From: a virus
Direction: 5' to 3' (one strand)
Length of the DNA: 64,000 nucleotides
Virus record (IMG/VR): IMGVR_UViG_3300025133_000027
Coordinates: 1 to 64,000 of that record
The translations under genes and the position numbers were made by a program. Positions 1 through 6,870 of the stretch are shown here, in pieces. Position 1 is the first letter of the stretch. Every line of letters starts with the position of its first letter. Under the pieces are notes generated by a model. The model was not told the DNA's origin, searched no databases, and worked only from the letters and a program-made list of their open reading frames with translations.

Positions 1-224
1 CTGCTATTGAAAGTGCAAGCGGTTTTAAGCAATGGTTTTTAAACGGTAAATGCCACCGTGAAGACGGCCCTGCTATTGAATGGGCAGACGGTGATAAGGA
101 GTGGTTTAGAAACGGTAAAAAACTCACCGAAAAACAATTCAATAAGAAAATGAAAAAGCCTTGTAAAAACAAGGTTGTTGAAATCGACGGTGTTAAATAC
201 AAACTAACCGTATTGGAAGATTAA
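1..224 (+). CDS. HREDGPA (MORN-variant) repeat protein, 5' end outside window
   Basis: Partial gene; the reading frame begins at base 3 and stops with TAA at 222-224. It encodes the last 73 residues: two 23-residue HRE.GPAIE repeats, then a tail (KKMKKPCKNKVVEIDG) almost identical to the tails of the next two genes. The repeats resemble the MORN_2/YwqK-type beta-hairpin repeat seen in bacterial and phage proteins of unknown role. The next gene's ATG follows the stop codon directly, so the three paralogs are probably one transcript. Function not known. Confidence 0.85.
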   Translation, partial: AIESASGFKQWFLNGKCHREDGPAIEWADGDKEWFRNGKKLTEKQFNKKMKKPCKNKVVEIDGVKYKLTVLED

Positions 225-1440
225 ATGAAACATATTGAATATAAAGTAAAAGTATATGCAGACGGTTCTAAAGAATGGTTTCTAAACGATGAATACCACC
301 GTGAAGACGGCCCTGCTATTGAACTTGCAAACGGTGCTAAGTTCTGGTATCTAAGCGGTAAACGCCACCGTGAAGACGGCCCTGCTGCTGAATATGCAAA
401 CGGTGATAAGTTCTGGCTTCTAAACGGTAAACGCCACCGTGAAGATGGTCCTGCTATTGAATATGCGAACGGTTCTAAGTTCTGGTTTCTAAACGACAAA
501 CGCCACCGTGAAGACGGTCCTGCTATTGAATATGCAGACGGTTCTAAGTCCTGGTTTCTAAACGGTAAACGCCACCGTGAAGACGGTCCTGCTATTGAAT
601 ATGCGAACGGTTCTAAGTTCTGGTTTCTAAACGACAAACGCCACCGTGAAGACGGTCCTGCTATTGAATATGCAGACGGTCATAAGGAATGGTTTAGAAA
701 CGGCAATCTGCACCGTGAAGCCGGCCCTGCTATTGAATATGCGAACGGTTCTAAGTTCTGGTTTCTAAACGATGAATACCACCGTGAAGACGGCCCTGCT
801 GCTGAATATGCAAACGGTGATAAGGCATGGTTTCTAAATGGTAAGCCCCACCGTGAAGACGGTCCTGCTATTGAAAGTGCAAACGGTTCTAAGTTCTGGT
901 ATCTAAACAATAAAAAACTCACCGAAGCAGAATTCAATAAGAAAATGAAAAAGCCTTGTGAAAACAAGGTTGTTGAGATCGACGGCATCAAATATAAACT
1001 AACCGTATTGGAAGATTAAATGAAACATATTGAATATAAAGTAAAAGTATATGCAAACGGTGGCAAGGAATGGTATCTAAACGGCAAACGCCACCGTGAA
1101 GACGGTCCTGCTATTGAATATGCAGACGGTTCTAAGAGGTGGTTTCTAAATGGTAAGCTCCACCGTGAAGACGGTCCTGCTATTGAAAGTGCAAACGGTT
1201 CTAAGTTCTGGTATCTAAACAGCAAGCGTCACCGTGAAGACGGCCCTGCTATTGAATGGGCAGACGGTTGTAAATTATGGTATCTAAAGGGTAAACTCCA
1301 CCGTGAAGCCGGCCCTGCTATTGAAGGTGCAGACGGTACTAAGTACTGGTATCTAAACGGTGAACTCCACCGTGAAGACGGACCTGCTGTTGAATGGGTA
1401 GACGGTTCTAAGGTATGGTATCTAAACGGTGAACTCCTCA
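3..1440 (+). repeat. 69-bp coding tandem repeats over three genes
   Basis: The DNA CACCGTGAAGACGG.CCTGCT recurs every 69 bases across all three genes, encoding HREDGPA plus 16 more residues. Unit length is constant and in frame, with most substitutions silent or conservative. At least 16 complete units are visible. Confidence 0.9.
225..1019 (+). CDS. HREDGPA repeat protein, 9 full repeats
   Basis: 264 residues. A short N-terminal cap (MKHIEYKVKVYADG) is followed by nine 23-residue repeats with the pattern HRE.GPAxExAxGxKxWxLN, then a basic tail (EFNKKMKKPCENKVVEIDG) and a hydrophobic end. No signal peptide, membrane segment or catalytic motif is visible. The repeat is the MORN-variant type, likely a solenoid of beta hairpins used for binding. 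The gene starts immediately after the previous paralog's stop with no room for its own ribosome site, suggesting translational coupling. The same repeat follows the WCTA domain in three larger proteins at 27.9-40.9 kb. Confidence 0.9.
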   Translation: MKHIEYKVKVYADGSKEWFLNDEYHREDGPAIELANGAKFWYLSGKRHREDGPAAEYANGDKFWLLNGKRHREDGPAIEYANGSKFWFLNDKRHREDGPAIEYADGSKSWFLNGKRHREDGPAIEYANGSKFWFLNDKRHREDGPAIEYADGHKEWFRNGNLHREAGPAIEYANGSKFWFLNDEYHREDGPAAEYANGDKAWFLNGKPHREDGPAIESANGSKFWYLNNKKLTEAEFNKKMKKPCENKVVEIDGIKYKLTVLED

Positions 1441-1538
1441 CCGAAAAAAAATTCAATAAGAAAATGAAAAAGCCTTGTGAAAACAAGGTTGTTGAAATCG
1501 ACGGCATCAAATATAAACTAGCCGTATTGGAAGACTAA
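1020..1538 (+). CDS. HREDGPA repeat protein, 5 full repeats
   Basis: 172 residues, paralog of the upstream gene: the same N-terminal cap, only five 23-residue repeats, and the same C-terminal tail. The cap and tail are nearly identical at DNA level between copies while the repeat number differs. That pattern fits unequal recombination between 69-bp repeat units. Last gene before a long RNA-rich noncoding stretch. Function unknown. Confidence 0.9.
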   Translation: MKHIEYKVKVYANGGKEWYLNGKRHREDGPAIEYADGSKRWFLNGKLHREDGPAIESANGSKFWYLNSKRHREDGPAIEWADGCKLWYLKGKLHREAGPAIEGADGTKYWYLNGELHREDGPAVEWVDGSKVWYLNGELLTEKKFNKKMKKPCENKVVEIDGIKYKLAVLED

Positions 1539-1556
1539 ATGGCAGTTGCAAAGGGG

Positions 1557-1585
1557 TTGTGAGAAAATCACCCCTGAGCTATACT
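1557..1585 (+). promoter_or_regulatory. Promoter P1
   Basis: TTGTGA at 1557-1562, a 17-nt spacer and TATACT at 1580-1585, followed by GATAGAACGAAAAAAG. The -35 box lies inside a hairpin (GGGG..CCCC with GTGA..TCAC). Confidence 0.75.
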
Positions 1586-1756
1586 GATAGAACGAAAAAA
1601 GAGGGACCTGAATAAAGAGTGCTCGCTATGGAACCACTCTCTTTGTCTCGATAAACGGTTCACATACAACGCTCCTGAACGATGAGCCTGGACATCCCTG
1701 GATGTTTGTTATAATACTAAACTGTTCACATACGATTTCGGCCCTTTATGAAGGGG

Positions 1757-1785
1757 TTGAACATAAGTCGAAATCCTGATATGAT
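1757..1785 (+). promoter_or_regulatory. Promoter P2
   Basis: TTGAAC at 1757-1762, a 17-nt spacer containing AAGTC, and TATGAT at 1780-1785. A CCCTT..AAGGG hairpin abuts the -35 box. Confidence 0.75.
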
Positions 1786-1883
1786 GGATGAAGAAAAAGG
1801 CAGCCTGAACAAAAAAGCGTTGATAAGCGCCCCTTTAAGCTTGATAACTGTTCCTAAACGAAACATCGACCCTGAGATAAGGG

Positions 1884-1912
1884 TTGACTTAAAAGTCCAT
1901 CTTCGATAGAAT
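1884..1912 (+). promoter_or_regulatory. Promoter P3
   Basis: TTGACT at 1884-1889, a 17-nt spacer with AAGTC, and TAGAAT at 1907-1912, followed by GATGGAACGAAAAG. A CCCT..AGGG hairpin precedes the -35 box. It probably drives the RNA-rich tract and first tRNAs. Confidence 0.8.
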
Positions 1913-2419
1913 GATGGAACGAAAAGCGGGCGGTATGGCGTCCCACGAAAGAATAGACACTGGCAACAGCGTCAAAGAGAGCGTTCACAAACTCTCACCG
2001 ACCAAGCTTCTTGGTTGGCTCATCTATACAAGACACGGTTAGCCCGATCCATGGGCAGGTCACTCTCAAAGGTGGCTTTAACTGGTGTTGAAGAAGTTGG
2101 TCCCTGGTGAGGGAATAGAGAAACCTAAGCCGGTTTCCCTTGAAAGGGGGAAACACAAGGCAGGCTATCAAAGACAGGGCAGGGATGCCAATAAGCCAAT
2201 GAATCCATCTTCAATGCTAGTAAATACTAAGTGTTAGCTCGCTCCCAAGCAGTGCAAGGCCCGCAAGCCAAGCGCAACGAGCATATTGATGGTCCAAGTT
2301 TGGAATAACTGAAGACCAAAAAAGGTAGGGTAAAGTCTCGCAAGGACGAATGCCAGATTGCGTGTTGTATTCTGAAGCTCAAAAGGCTTCGGAGCGACTG
2401 ACAGAGCACGAAATCAGTG

Positions 2420-2489
2420 ATGAATATAGCTCAAGGTAGAGCATCTGAATATTAATCAGAAGGTTGTTAGGTCGAACTAACTATTTTTT
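2420..2489 (+). tRNA. tRNA-Asn-like, anticodon ATT
   Basis: A good D arm (GCTC-AAGGTA-GAGC) and a perfect 5-bp anticodon stem TCTGA/TCAGA with loop ATATTAA, giving anticodon ATT. The T arm is imperfect (GTTAG/CTAAC around a 6-base GTCGAA loop), and the acceptor ATGAATA/TATTTTT has one T-T mismatch. No CCA is encoded. Asn tRNAs normally carry GTT, so this may be decayed or unusual. Confidence 0.5.
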
Positions 2490-2960
2490 AAGAGAAAGGA
2501 AAGTCTCTGTCGATTGCAATTCAAAGAATCCTAAACCTACTCCTGCGAAGGAAAGTAGGCTGTCAAAACTCCCAAGGTGGAGACAGTTGGTGGAAAGTTG
2601 AAGACTCTGGGGCGGCCACCCTAGAACTGATACGGAAAGCCGAGTGAGATTGCAATCAAGAAGGTAATGCCTCCTTCTAAAAATGGCGGATTTTGACTCT
2701 TACAATCGAGAGGTTGTGGATAAGTTTTTAACGGCGCACGGGAGTGTAGCTGGTACGGAAACGAAAGAGGGTCTGTAACAACGGGTAGTCTCACCGTTAA
2801 TAGTAAGTTTTAATAAAGGTGTTCCTGGGGATGAACGGTTCTAAACTCCCTCCAAACGATCAAGAGTCCTGAGCATGAAAGGCGAAAGGTTCGATCCCTT
2901 TGCTAGTGTAAAAACTAGTCCACGGCTTGGCAAAAACTGCCCCCAAACGAAAGGAATAAG

Positions 2961-3284
2961 ATGATTTATGTAGTAGTCTCCCAATATGAAATTGGAAGTG
3001 ATATTAATGTTGAGTGTTTAACAGAAGACCCACAAAAAGCATCTGACGTTCTTGGAAGGGTGTGGACTGATTATGATGGATTCTATGAGAATGGACGCAT
3101 TGGTTATCGGAAACACAATTCCGAGGAATTTTTAGACTCAGCTCCAAATGTCACTGACGGAACGTCTGACGGTATAGGTCCTGGTGGCGGTTATGCTTGG
3201 GTTAAATACGAGAAAGGAAGAATTATACAATTTGCTGTAGAAGAGGGTGTCCAAGCAGAGATCATCTGCGGAGAATTAACTTAA
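2961..3284 (+). CDS. Hypothetical small acidic protein
   Basis: 107 residues, start ATG preceded by AAAGGAATAAG. A predicted alpha/beta fold with an acidic surface, a GPGGGYAW stretch near residue 73 and no membrane segment. Not recognised. It sits alone between two tRNA-bearing stretches, so it is probably co-transcribed with them. Confidence 0.7.
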   Translation: MIYVVVSQYEIGSDINVECLTEDPQKASDVLGRVWTDYDGFYENGRIGYRKHNSEEFLDSAPNVTDGTSDGIGPGGGYAWVKYEKGRIIQFAVEEGVQAEIICGELT

Positions 3285-3359
3285 CGAAACCGGATGTTTC
3301 CTCCTGAGCACGAGGATTCACCTCGCTTGCTACGCAAGCATTAAACAAAACTGCTTTAC

Positions 3360-3435
3360 GCAGCTATAGCCAAATGGTTAAGGCCCCTGATTTTCATTCA
3401 GGAGATTGTCGGTTCGAATCCGTCTAGCTGTACCA
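3360..3435 (+). tRNA. tRNA-Glu(TTC)
   Basis: Acceptor GCAGCTA/TAGCTGT, D arm with GG, anticodon stem CCTGA/TCAGG with loop TTTTCAT (anticodon TTC), T loop TTCGAAT, and encoded ACCA end. Preceded directly by the leader AAAACTGCTTTAC. Confidence 0.93.
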
Positions 3436-3564
3436 AGACTTAATAAGTCTTTCAACCGCATAATCCTGCATTGTCAATATGGCGATGATGTGGGACCTGT
3501 CTGCTAATATATTTGCAGCTACACCTGAATATGTGTGGGGCCTATGAAACTGTTCCCATACCAT

Positions 3565-3667
3565 ACAGACACGATGGTTTGACGAGTGAGATTGATTATC
3601 TCATTATGCTCTAATCAAGTATACCAACCAACAAGTTGGCGTGGAGGTTCGATTCCTCCTGTTTGTA
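3565..3667 (+). tRNA. tRNA-like, possible Ile(GAT), oversized
   Basis: Acceptor ACAGACA/TGTTTGT, T arm GGAGG-TTCGATT-CCTCC and a hairpin TGAGA-TTGATTA-TCTCA that would give anticodon GAT. At 103 nt it is too long: the variable region is about 38 nt with a CCAAC/GTTGG hairpin, and the D arm is poor. No CCA. It could be aberrant or carry an insertion; amino acid identity is uncertain. Confidence 0.45.
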
Positions 3668-3775
3668 ACTCCGCTGATTGTATTGCGCCTCTTTAGAGGT
3701 AGCGCGGATCATTGATGCCTTAAAAGTGGCATAAGGCCTAAGCAAGCCTTGGTCAGAGAAACTGCTTAAAACCAT

Positions 3776-3851
3776 TGCAGGAAGAACGTTGGATTTCAGC
3801 CAGTCTCATAAGCTGTGCGTAACGTCGGTTCAATTCCGGCTCCTGCTACCA
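3776..3851 (+). tRNA. tRNA-Met(CAT), initiator-like
   Basis: Acceptor TGCAGGA/TCCTGCT with an unpaired T1-T72, the hallmark position for initiator tRNAs. D loop has GG, anticodon loop is CTCATAA (CAT), T arm is GTCGG-TTCAATT-CCGGC, and ACCA is encoded. The anticodon stem (CCAGT/GCTGT) lacks the three G-C pairs of standard initiators, so the role is inferred only from the 1-72 mismatch. Confidence 0.8.
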
Positions 3852-3979
3852 AAATAAACGTCACCTGGGTATATGACTTGGTGTGGTCCGTTTTTAGTAG
3901 TGCTCTGTTGTAAACACGACATCACCTAATCCGCACACGCTAAACTACCCGCCCTCAAGTCTAGAAAAACTGTTTATAC

Positions 3980-4060
3980 AGGGTTGTATCGCCTCGTCCT
4001 GATAAGACGTAGAAAGCGTAATCTGGTTACATGTGAGTTCAAATCTCACCTGCCCTACCA
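3980..4060 (+). tRNA. tRNA-like, Ile(GAT) by anticodon
   Basis: Acceptor AGGGTTG/CTGCCCT (one mismatch), anticodon hairpin around loop CTGATAA (GAT), a variable-arm hairpin GTAA-TCTGG-TTAC, T arm GTGAG-TTCAAAT-CTCAC and encoded ACCA. The D region is only about 7 nt, so the D arm is missing or reduced. Preceded directly by AAAAACTGTTTATAC. Confidence 0.6.
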
Positions 4061-4304
4061 TAATGAAGCGTGTGACAGTAGTTCTTAGATATGGTTAAGT
4101 TCGTACATCACAAATGTCCTCCTGAGCATGAGGTTGCGCCCAATAAACTGTTCCATAACATAGGAGGACCTGAATAATCTGCATGATCACGCGGCGCGTG
4201 GTGGTGTGGGCCTGTCCGTCAAAACTGTTCACCATACAGTGGCTTTCTTCTTATGAAGTTTGCTGACACACCTCCTTAGCACGAGGGAGCCCAAAACTGC
4301 TAAT

Positions 4305-4312
4305 TATAAATA
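4305..4312 (+). promoter_or_regulatory. T4-late-promoter-like TATAAATA
   Basis: TATAAATA lies 45 bases before the next ATG. It matches the T4 late consensus, but only one such site is well placed in this window, so it may be chance. Confidence 0.25.
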
Positions 4313-4356
4313 TCACTGGCAAAAACTATATAACGAAAAAAAATACGGAAAATAAT

Positions 4357-4647
4357 ATGACACACAAGAAAGTAAACAGCCTCTTCTACTTTGAGGCGAA
4401 AGATCCCGATCCAGTTTACATGCAGTTTGGTATTCAGATCACAATAGTGCCTAAACACTTTTACGATACAGAAGGGTATATGTATGATGAACATATCTCT
4501 ACTCTTCTTGAAGTTCTAGGTGGGAAAGCCCCTGACTACATGGGAGAAGAGTGCGAGGGAACGTTCTCAGCAGAGAGTAAGACTCTTGAAGAGGTAATCA
4601 AAGATCTCAAGGACCTTGGCTTCGAAGAGAAAGTCTTCTCTTTCTAG
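4357..4647 (+). CDS. Hypothetical protein
   Basis: 96 residues, ATG start with upstream GGAAAATAAT. Acidic, with a beta-strand-rich N half and a C-terminal helix (residues 77-90, TLEEVIKDLKDLGF). No recognised domain. Ends just before promoter P4 and the second tRNA group. Confidence 0.7.
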   Translation: MTHKKVNSLFYFEAKDPDPVYMQFGIQITIVPKHFYDTEGYMYDEHISTLLEVLGGKAPDYMGEECEGTFSAESKTLEEVIKDLKDLGFEEKVFSF

Positions 4648-4671
4648 AAAGATTAGCTGCTTATCTATCCA

Positions 4672-4700
4672 TTGAACAATAAGTCAAATCTAGATATAAT
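4672..4700 (+). promoter_or_regulatory. Promoter P4 of second tRNA group
   Basis: TTGAAC at 4672-4677, a 17-nt spacer with AAGTC and a consensus TATAAT at 4695-4700, 20 bases before tRNA-Arg. Confidence 0.85.
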
Positions 4701-4720
4701 GAGAGGGTGAAAAGAATAGT

Positions 4721-4798
4721 GCCTCTGTGGCTCAACTGGATAGAGCATTTCGCTACGAACGAAAAGATTTGCAGGTTCAAATCCTGCCGGGGGCTCCA
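4721..4798 (+). tRNA. tRNA-Arg(ACG)
   Basis: Acceptor GCCTCTG/CGGGGGC, D arm GCTC-AACTGGATA-GAGC, anticodon arm TTTCG-CTACGAA-CGAAA (ACG), T arm GCAGG-TTCAAAT-CCTGC, discriminator T with CCA. Canonical cloverleaf. Confidence 0.95.
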
Positions 4799-4830
4799 TG
4801 GAAAAACAGAGTAATACAGAATAGAACAAA

Positions 4831-4921
4831 GGAAAGTAATTTAGATAGGAGTCTAAGCTGGTTTGCTAAACCAAGCGCACTCTTCATGGGGTGTGGGGAT
4901 CAAGACCTCTACTTTCCGCCA
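4831..4921 (+). tRNA. tRNA-Ser(GCT)
   Basis: Acceptor GGAAAGT/ACTTTCC, anticodon loop TTGCTAA (GCT), long class II variable arm, encoded GCCA. The T loop reads ATCAAGA rather than TTCAANN. Confidence 0.9.
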
Positions 4922-4942
4922 ACGAGTTGTTTATAAGACAAT

Positions 4943-5020
4943 GGTGGCTATCGTCCAATCTGGTTAGGACACAGAACTGTGAATTCTGGAATGAGGGTTC
5001 AAATCCCTCTAGACACCCCA
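4943..5020 (+). tRNA. tRNA-His(GTG)
   Basis: Anticodon arm CAGAA-CTGTGAA-TTCTG (GTG), T arm GAGGG-TTCAAAT-CCCTC and CCA. The acceptor fits the His pattern with an encoded extra G(-1) pairing with C73; one mismatch remains in the stem. Confidence 0.93.
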
Positions 5021-5033
5021 CAAGGTTAATAAA

Positions 5034-5300
5034 ATGGAAACTAATCAACTAACACTTGCAAAAAAGATGTCATTTGCACAGATAAACAATTGTGTTTTCA
5101 TGGATAAAGATGAAGATTGGTTTGTTATCATTTTGTGGAATCGAAAACATAATCGTCTTGACGCAGCAGAATATGATCTGGAAGACGACCACTTACGTTA
5201 CTATGGAGCAATAAAACTTGAGACCTGGATCGAGAAGGAAGACAAGAACTTAGGAAAGATTCCAATTTATGGACTAGAAAACTTTCCAAATAAATTATAA
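5034..5300 (+). CDS. Hypothetical small protein
   Basis: 88 residues; ATG 13 bases after tRNA-His, with AAGGTTAATAAA upstream. Beta-rich, with hydrophobic runs (FVIILW near residue 31), acidic overall. Sits between two tRNA genes. Its end (GKIPIYG..FP) loosely recalls the YPVF-tail family, but I would not include it. Not recognised. Confidence 0.7.
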   Translation: METNQLTLAKKMSFAQINNCVFMDKDEDWFVIILWNRKHNRLDAAEYDLEDDHLRYYGAIKLETWIEKEDKNLGKIPIYGLENFPNKL

Positions 5301-5317
5301 AATAAATGGATAAACAA

Positions 5318-5389
5318 GTCTATATAATTCAGTGGTAGAATACCTGATTCATACTCAGGCAGTCGTTGGTTCGAATCCAGCTATAGGCA
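5318..5389 (+). tRNA. tRNA-Met(CAT), elongator or Ile2
   Basis: Acceptor GTCTATA/TATAGGC, D arm ATTC-AGTGGTA-GAAT, anticodon arm CCTGA-TTCATAC-TCAGG (CAT), T arm GTTGG-TTCGAAT-CCAGC, discriminator A, no encoded CCA. Position 1-72 is paired, so not an initiator. CAT could be read as Ile if C34 were modified to lysidine. Confidence 0.9.
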
Positions 5390-5419
5390 CTTTAAGCAGA
5401 TAAACTCATGGAGTTGTAA

Positions 5420-5698
5420 ATGCGGACAAACATGAGAGATCCTCGTTCTGAGGATGGAGTTTTTAATTCCCGAGATCTGCATGGGCAACTTGTTGACTGC
5501 ACTTATTATGAAAATGAAGTATATTTCATACTCTTTATCTGGGATAAAGAACGACACTACATGAGAAAGACTTCCTATTATGGAGATGAAGTCAGCAACC
5601 CTCCAGAAAGAAAAACGAATAAAGTCTTCGCAGTATGTTCTTTCTTACAGAAAGAAAGTTTTATCTTCTTAGGAAGATACCCAGTTTTTTCAGCCTGA
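5420..5698 (+). CDS. YPVF-tail small protein
   Basis: 92 residues, ATG start with GGAG about 7 bases upstream. Beta-rich protein with YFILFIWD near residue 35, ending in FIFLGRYPVFSA. This C-terminal RYPVF motif recurs in many small genes of the 26-30 and 41-43 kb clusters. Its last 8 bases overlap the 5' end of tRNA-Cys. Function unknown. Confidence 0.75.
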   Translation: MRTNMRDPRSEDGVFNSRDLHGQLVDCTYYENEVYFILFIWDKERHYMRKTSYYGDEVSNPPERKTNKVFAVCSFLQKESFIFLGRYPVFSA

Positions 5699-5763
5699 TC
5701 ACGGGATGTGTTAAAGTGATTGCAAACCACTCTATCTGAGTTCGAATCTCAGCAGGTTGTCCA
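5691..5763 (+). tRNA. tRNA-Cys(GCA)
   Basis: Acceptor CAGCCTG/CAGGTTG, anticodon loop TTGCAAA (GCA), T arm CTGAG-TTCGAAT-CTCAG, encoded TCCA. It overlaps the stop region of the preceding gene and is followed with no gap by the next ATG. Confidence 0.92.
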
Positions 5764-6027
5764 ATGTGGTATGTTTATATTGTAGAATGTTTAGATGGTT
5801 CCTTATATACGGGGATAACAACTGATATTGAAAGAAGAATCCACGAACACAACAACACCAAGAAAGGTGCCAAATACACAAGGTCACGAAGACCCGTTAC
5901 TCTTTTATGGAGTAAAAGCCTCGCTACGCAAAGCGAGGCTTTGCTATTTGAAATACAAATAAAAAAACTAAAGAGAACCAAGAAATTAGAACTGATTAGT
6001 AAAAAGGATTCTGCAAAGGATCTTTAA
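5764..6027 (+). CDS. GIY-YIG endonuclease (YhbQ/UPF0213-like)
   Basis: 87 residues, close to the usual size of single-domain UPF0213 proteins. N-terminal WYVYIVEC..GSLYTGIT (residues 2-20) is the GIY-YIG core, followed by the conserved Arg of DIERRIHEHN and a lysine-rich end. Members of this family cut DNA, and some phage members act as homing or repair nucleases; the exact role here is unknown. The ATG directly abuts tRNA-Cys. Its 3' end overlaps the convergent gene on the minus strand by 32 bases. Confidence 0.85.
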   Translation: MWYVYIVECLDGSLYTGITTDIERRIHEHNNTKKGAKYTRSRRPVTLLWSKSLATQSEALLFEIQIKKLKRTKKLELISKKDSAKDL

Positions 6028-6313
6028 GAGCGTCATAAACAACTTCGTCAAAGTCATGGTCGAGCGCGGTGACAATGCACCGAGTGTTTATGATATGGAT
6101 GTCTTGGGAGCTATCGACTAAAATGGTTTGATTGTTGGCTACTTCGATGTAACCTTCTGCAAATCCATCGATAGCTCCCAAGGTTCGCATTAACGACATG
6201 TCCGCGTGCGAAGGGCACCAAACATAATAGTAGATATTCTCAGACACGCAGCCGAAAGGACTTGCTACAAAAGTCAGAAGAAGGTATACTAGTGTTCGAT
6301 GAAGAGAGTTCAT
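5996..6313 (-). CDS. Small exported protein with signal peptide
   Basis: 105 residues from the ATG at 6313. The N-terminus MNSLHRTLVYLLLTFVASPFGC is a signal peptide, possibly a lipoprotein signal ending at Cys22. The mature part is an alpha/beta domain with no family I recognise. No strong ribosome site is seen upstream, which lowers confidence. It runs against the surrounding plus-strand genes and converges on the GIY-YIG gene. Confidence 0.5.
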   Translation of the reverse strand: MNSLHRTLVYLLLTFVASPFGCVSENIYYYVWCPSHADMSLMRTLGAIDGFAEGYIEVANNQTILVDSSQDIHIINTRCIVTALDHDFDEVVYDALKDPLQNPFY

Positions 6314-6332
6314 ACTATAAATAGGAGAAAAT

Positions 6333-6560
6333 ATGAATACGAGAGAATTACTTAATAAGGTATCAGTAGGGTGGGACTCTGTTGATAAGGTAGATGAGGG
6401 TAAGATGACTTTGCCAGGACTGGTTAAGGTTATGAGTTCAACTGTCCGAGATCTATTGGCAATTTGCGTTGCACAACAGGTTGAGCTTGAACGACTTGAG
6501 GCTCGTAGCAAGGCAGCAGAAGCAAAGAAAGCAATGGTGGATAATCGCCCTTCTCTCTAA
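6333..6560 (+). CDS. Hypothetical helical protein
   Basis: 75 residues, ATG with AGGAG 7 bases upstream. Mostly helical, with a coiled-coil-like second half (AQQVELERLEARSKAAEAKKA, residues 47-67). First gene of a tight run up to 7285. A TATAAATA sequence overlaps the leader. Not recognised. Confidence 0.75.
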   Translation: MNTRELLNKVSVGWDSVDKVDEGKMTLPGLVKVMSSTVRDLLAICVAQQVELERLEARSKAAEAKKAMVDNRPSL

Positions 6561-6570
6561 GGAGTTTAAG

Positions 6571-6870
6571 ATGACAAAACGGGAATATACCACATTTAAG
6601 TGGCTTACTTATGTCGAGCATTTTCTATTTGCTTTTGGTGAGGAAGGTAGATTTGACAAACCTGCATATGCAATCCTGTTCGTATCGTGTTTTGCCGGTC
6701 TATTAGGCTCACTCGGCATGCCGGGAGTTCTGGTATCTACTGCAATTAGTGGTATCCTTGGTTCTGTTCTTCTGTGGTTTGGAGTTAAGGGCCTAGCTTT
6801 ACTAGGGCTATTGGCAATCAAGCCCGTCCATTCAAAACTACACCGTAAGTGGGTAAGAACAAATGTATGA
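6571..6870 (+). CDS. Membrane protein, two TM helices
   Basis: 99 residues from ATG 6571, chosen for the GGAG 6 bases upstream. Cytoplasmic N-terminal 35 residues, then two hydrophobic helices (about 34-53 and 57-82, glycine rich) and a basic tail (HSKLHRKW). Likely inner-membrane. Its end overlaps the next gene by 8 bases. Function unknown; size and topology would allow a holin-like or membrane-adaptor role, but nothing specific supports it. Confidence 0.75.
   Translation: MTKREYTTFKWLTYVEHFLFAFGEEGRFDKPAYAILFVSCFAGLLGSLGMPGVLVSTAISGILGSVLLWFGVKGLALLGLLAIKPVHSKLHRKWVRTNV

Larger units (their letters stand above)
1539..2960. other. RNA-rich noncoding tract
   Basis: About 1.4 kb without a credible protein gene. 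It contains three sigma70-like promoters in the first 375 bases, several short hairpins (for example GGACATCC/GGATGT near 1690), three copies of the AAACTGTTCNNATAC leader motif found before tRNAs downstream (near 1653, 1719 and 1844), and a tRNA-Asn-like gene at 2420. The rest, 1913-2419 and 2490-2950, looks transcribed and structured but I could not fold it into a known RNA family. Confidence 0.6.
3285..4356. other. tRNA-bearing tract with conserved spacers
   Basis: Apart from four tRNA or tRNA-like genes, the spacers repeat motifs: a CCTCCTGAGCAYGAGG hairpin (near 3300, 4117 and 4270, the last with one change), TGTGGGNCCTG (near 3487, 3531 and 4204), and AAACTG[TC]T-N(5-10) directly before each tRNA 5' end. 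No protein gene is supported here. Confidence 0.65.

Noticed and set aside
221-1510. Minus-strand frames opposite the HREDGPA repeats
   Set aside because: They only mirror the repeat and have no ribosome sites.
2861-2930. Circularly permuted tRNA (T arm followed by ACTAGT/GCTAGT pairing)
   Set aside because: A T-arm-like hairpin is present, but no D or anticodon arm could be placed convincingly.
1913-2950. Group I intron, RNase P RNA or tmRNA in the noncoding tract
   Set aside because: I looked for their conserved core words and did not find them.
3565-3667. tRNA interrupted by an intron
   Set aside because: No single excision gave a clean cloverleaf, so I kept it as tRNA-like only.
4727-4936. 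69-residue frame over tRNA-Arg and tRNA-Ser
   Set aside because: Its start lies within a canonical tRNA and it covers two tRNA genes.
6316-6323. TATAAATA as a T4-type late promoter
   Set aside because: It is too close to the ATG at 6333 to leave the ribosome site in the transcript; likely chance.
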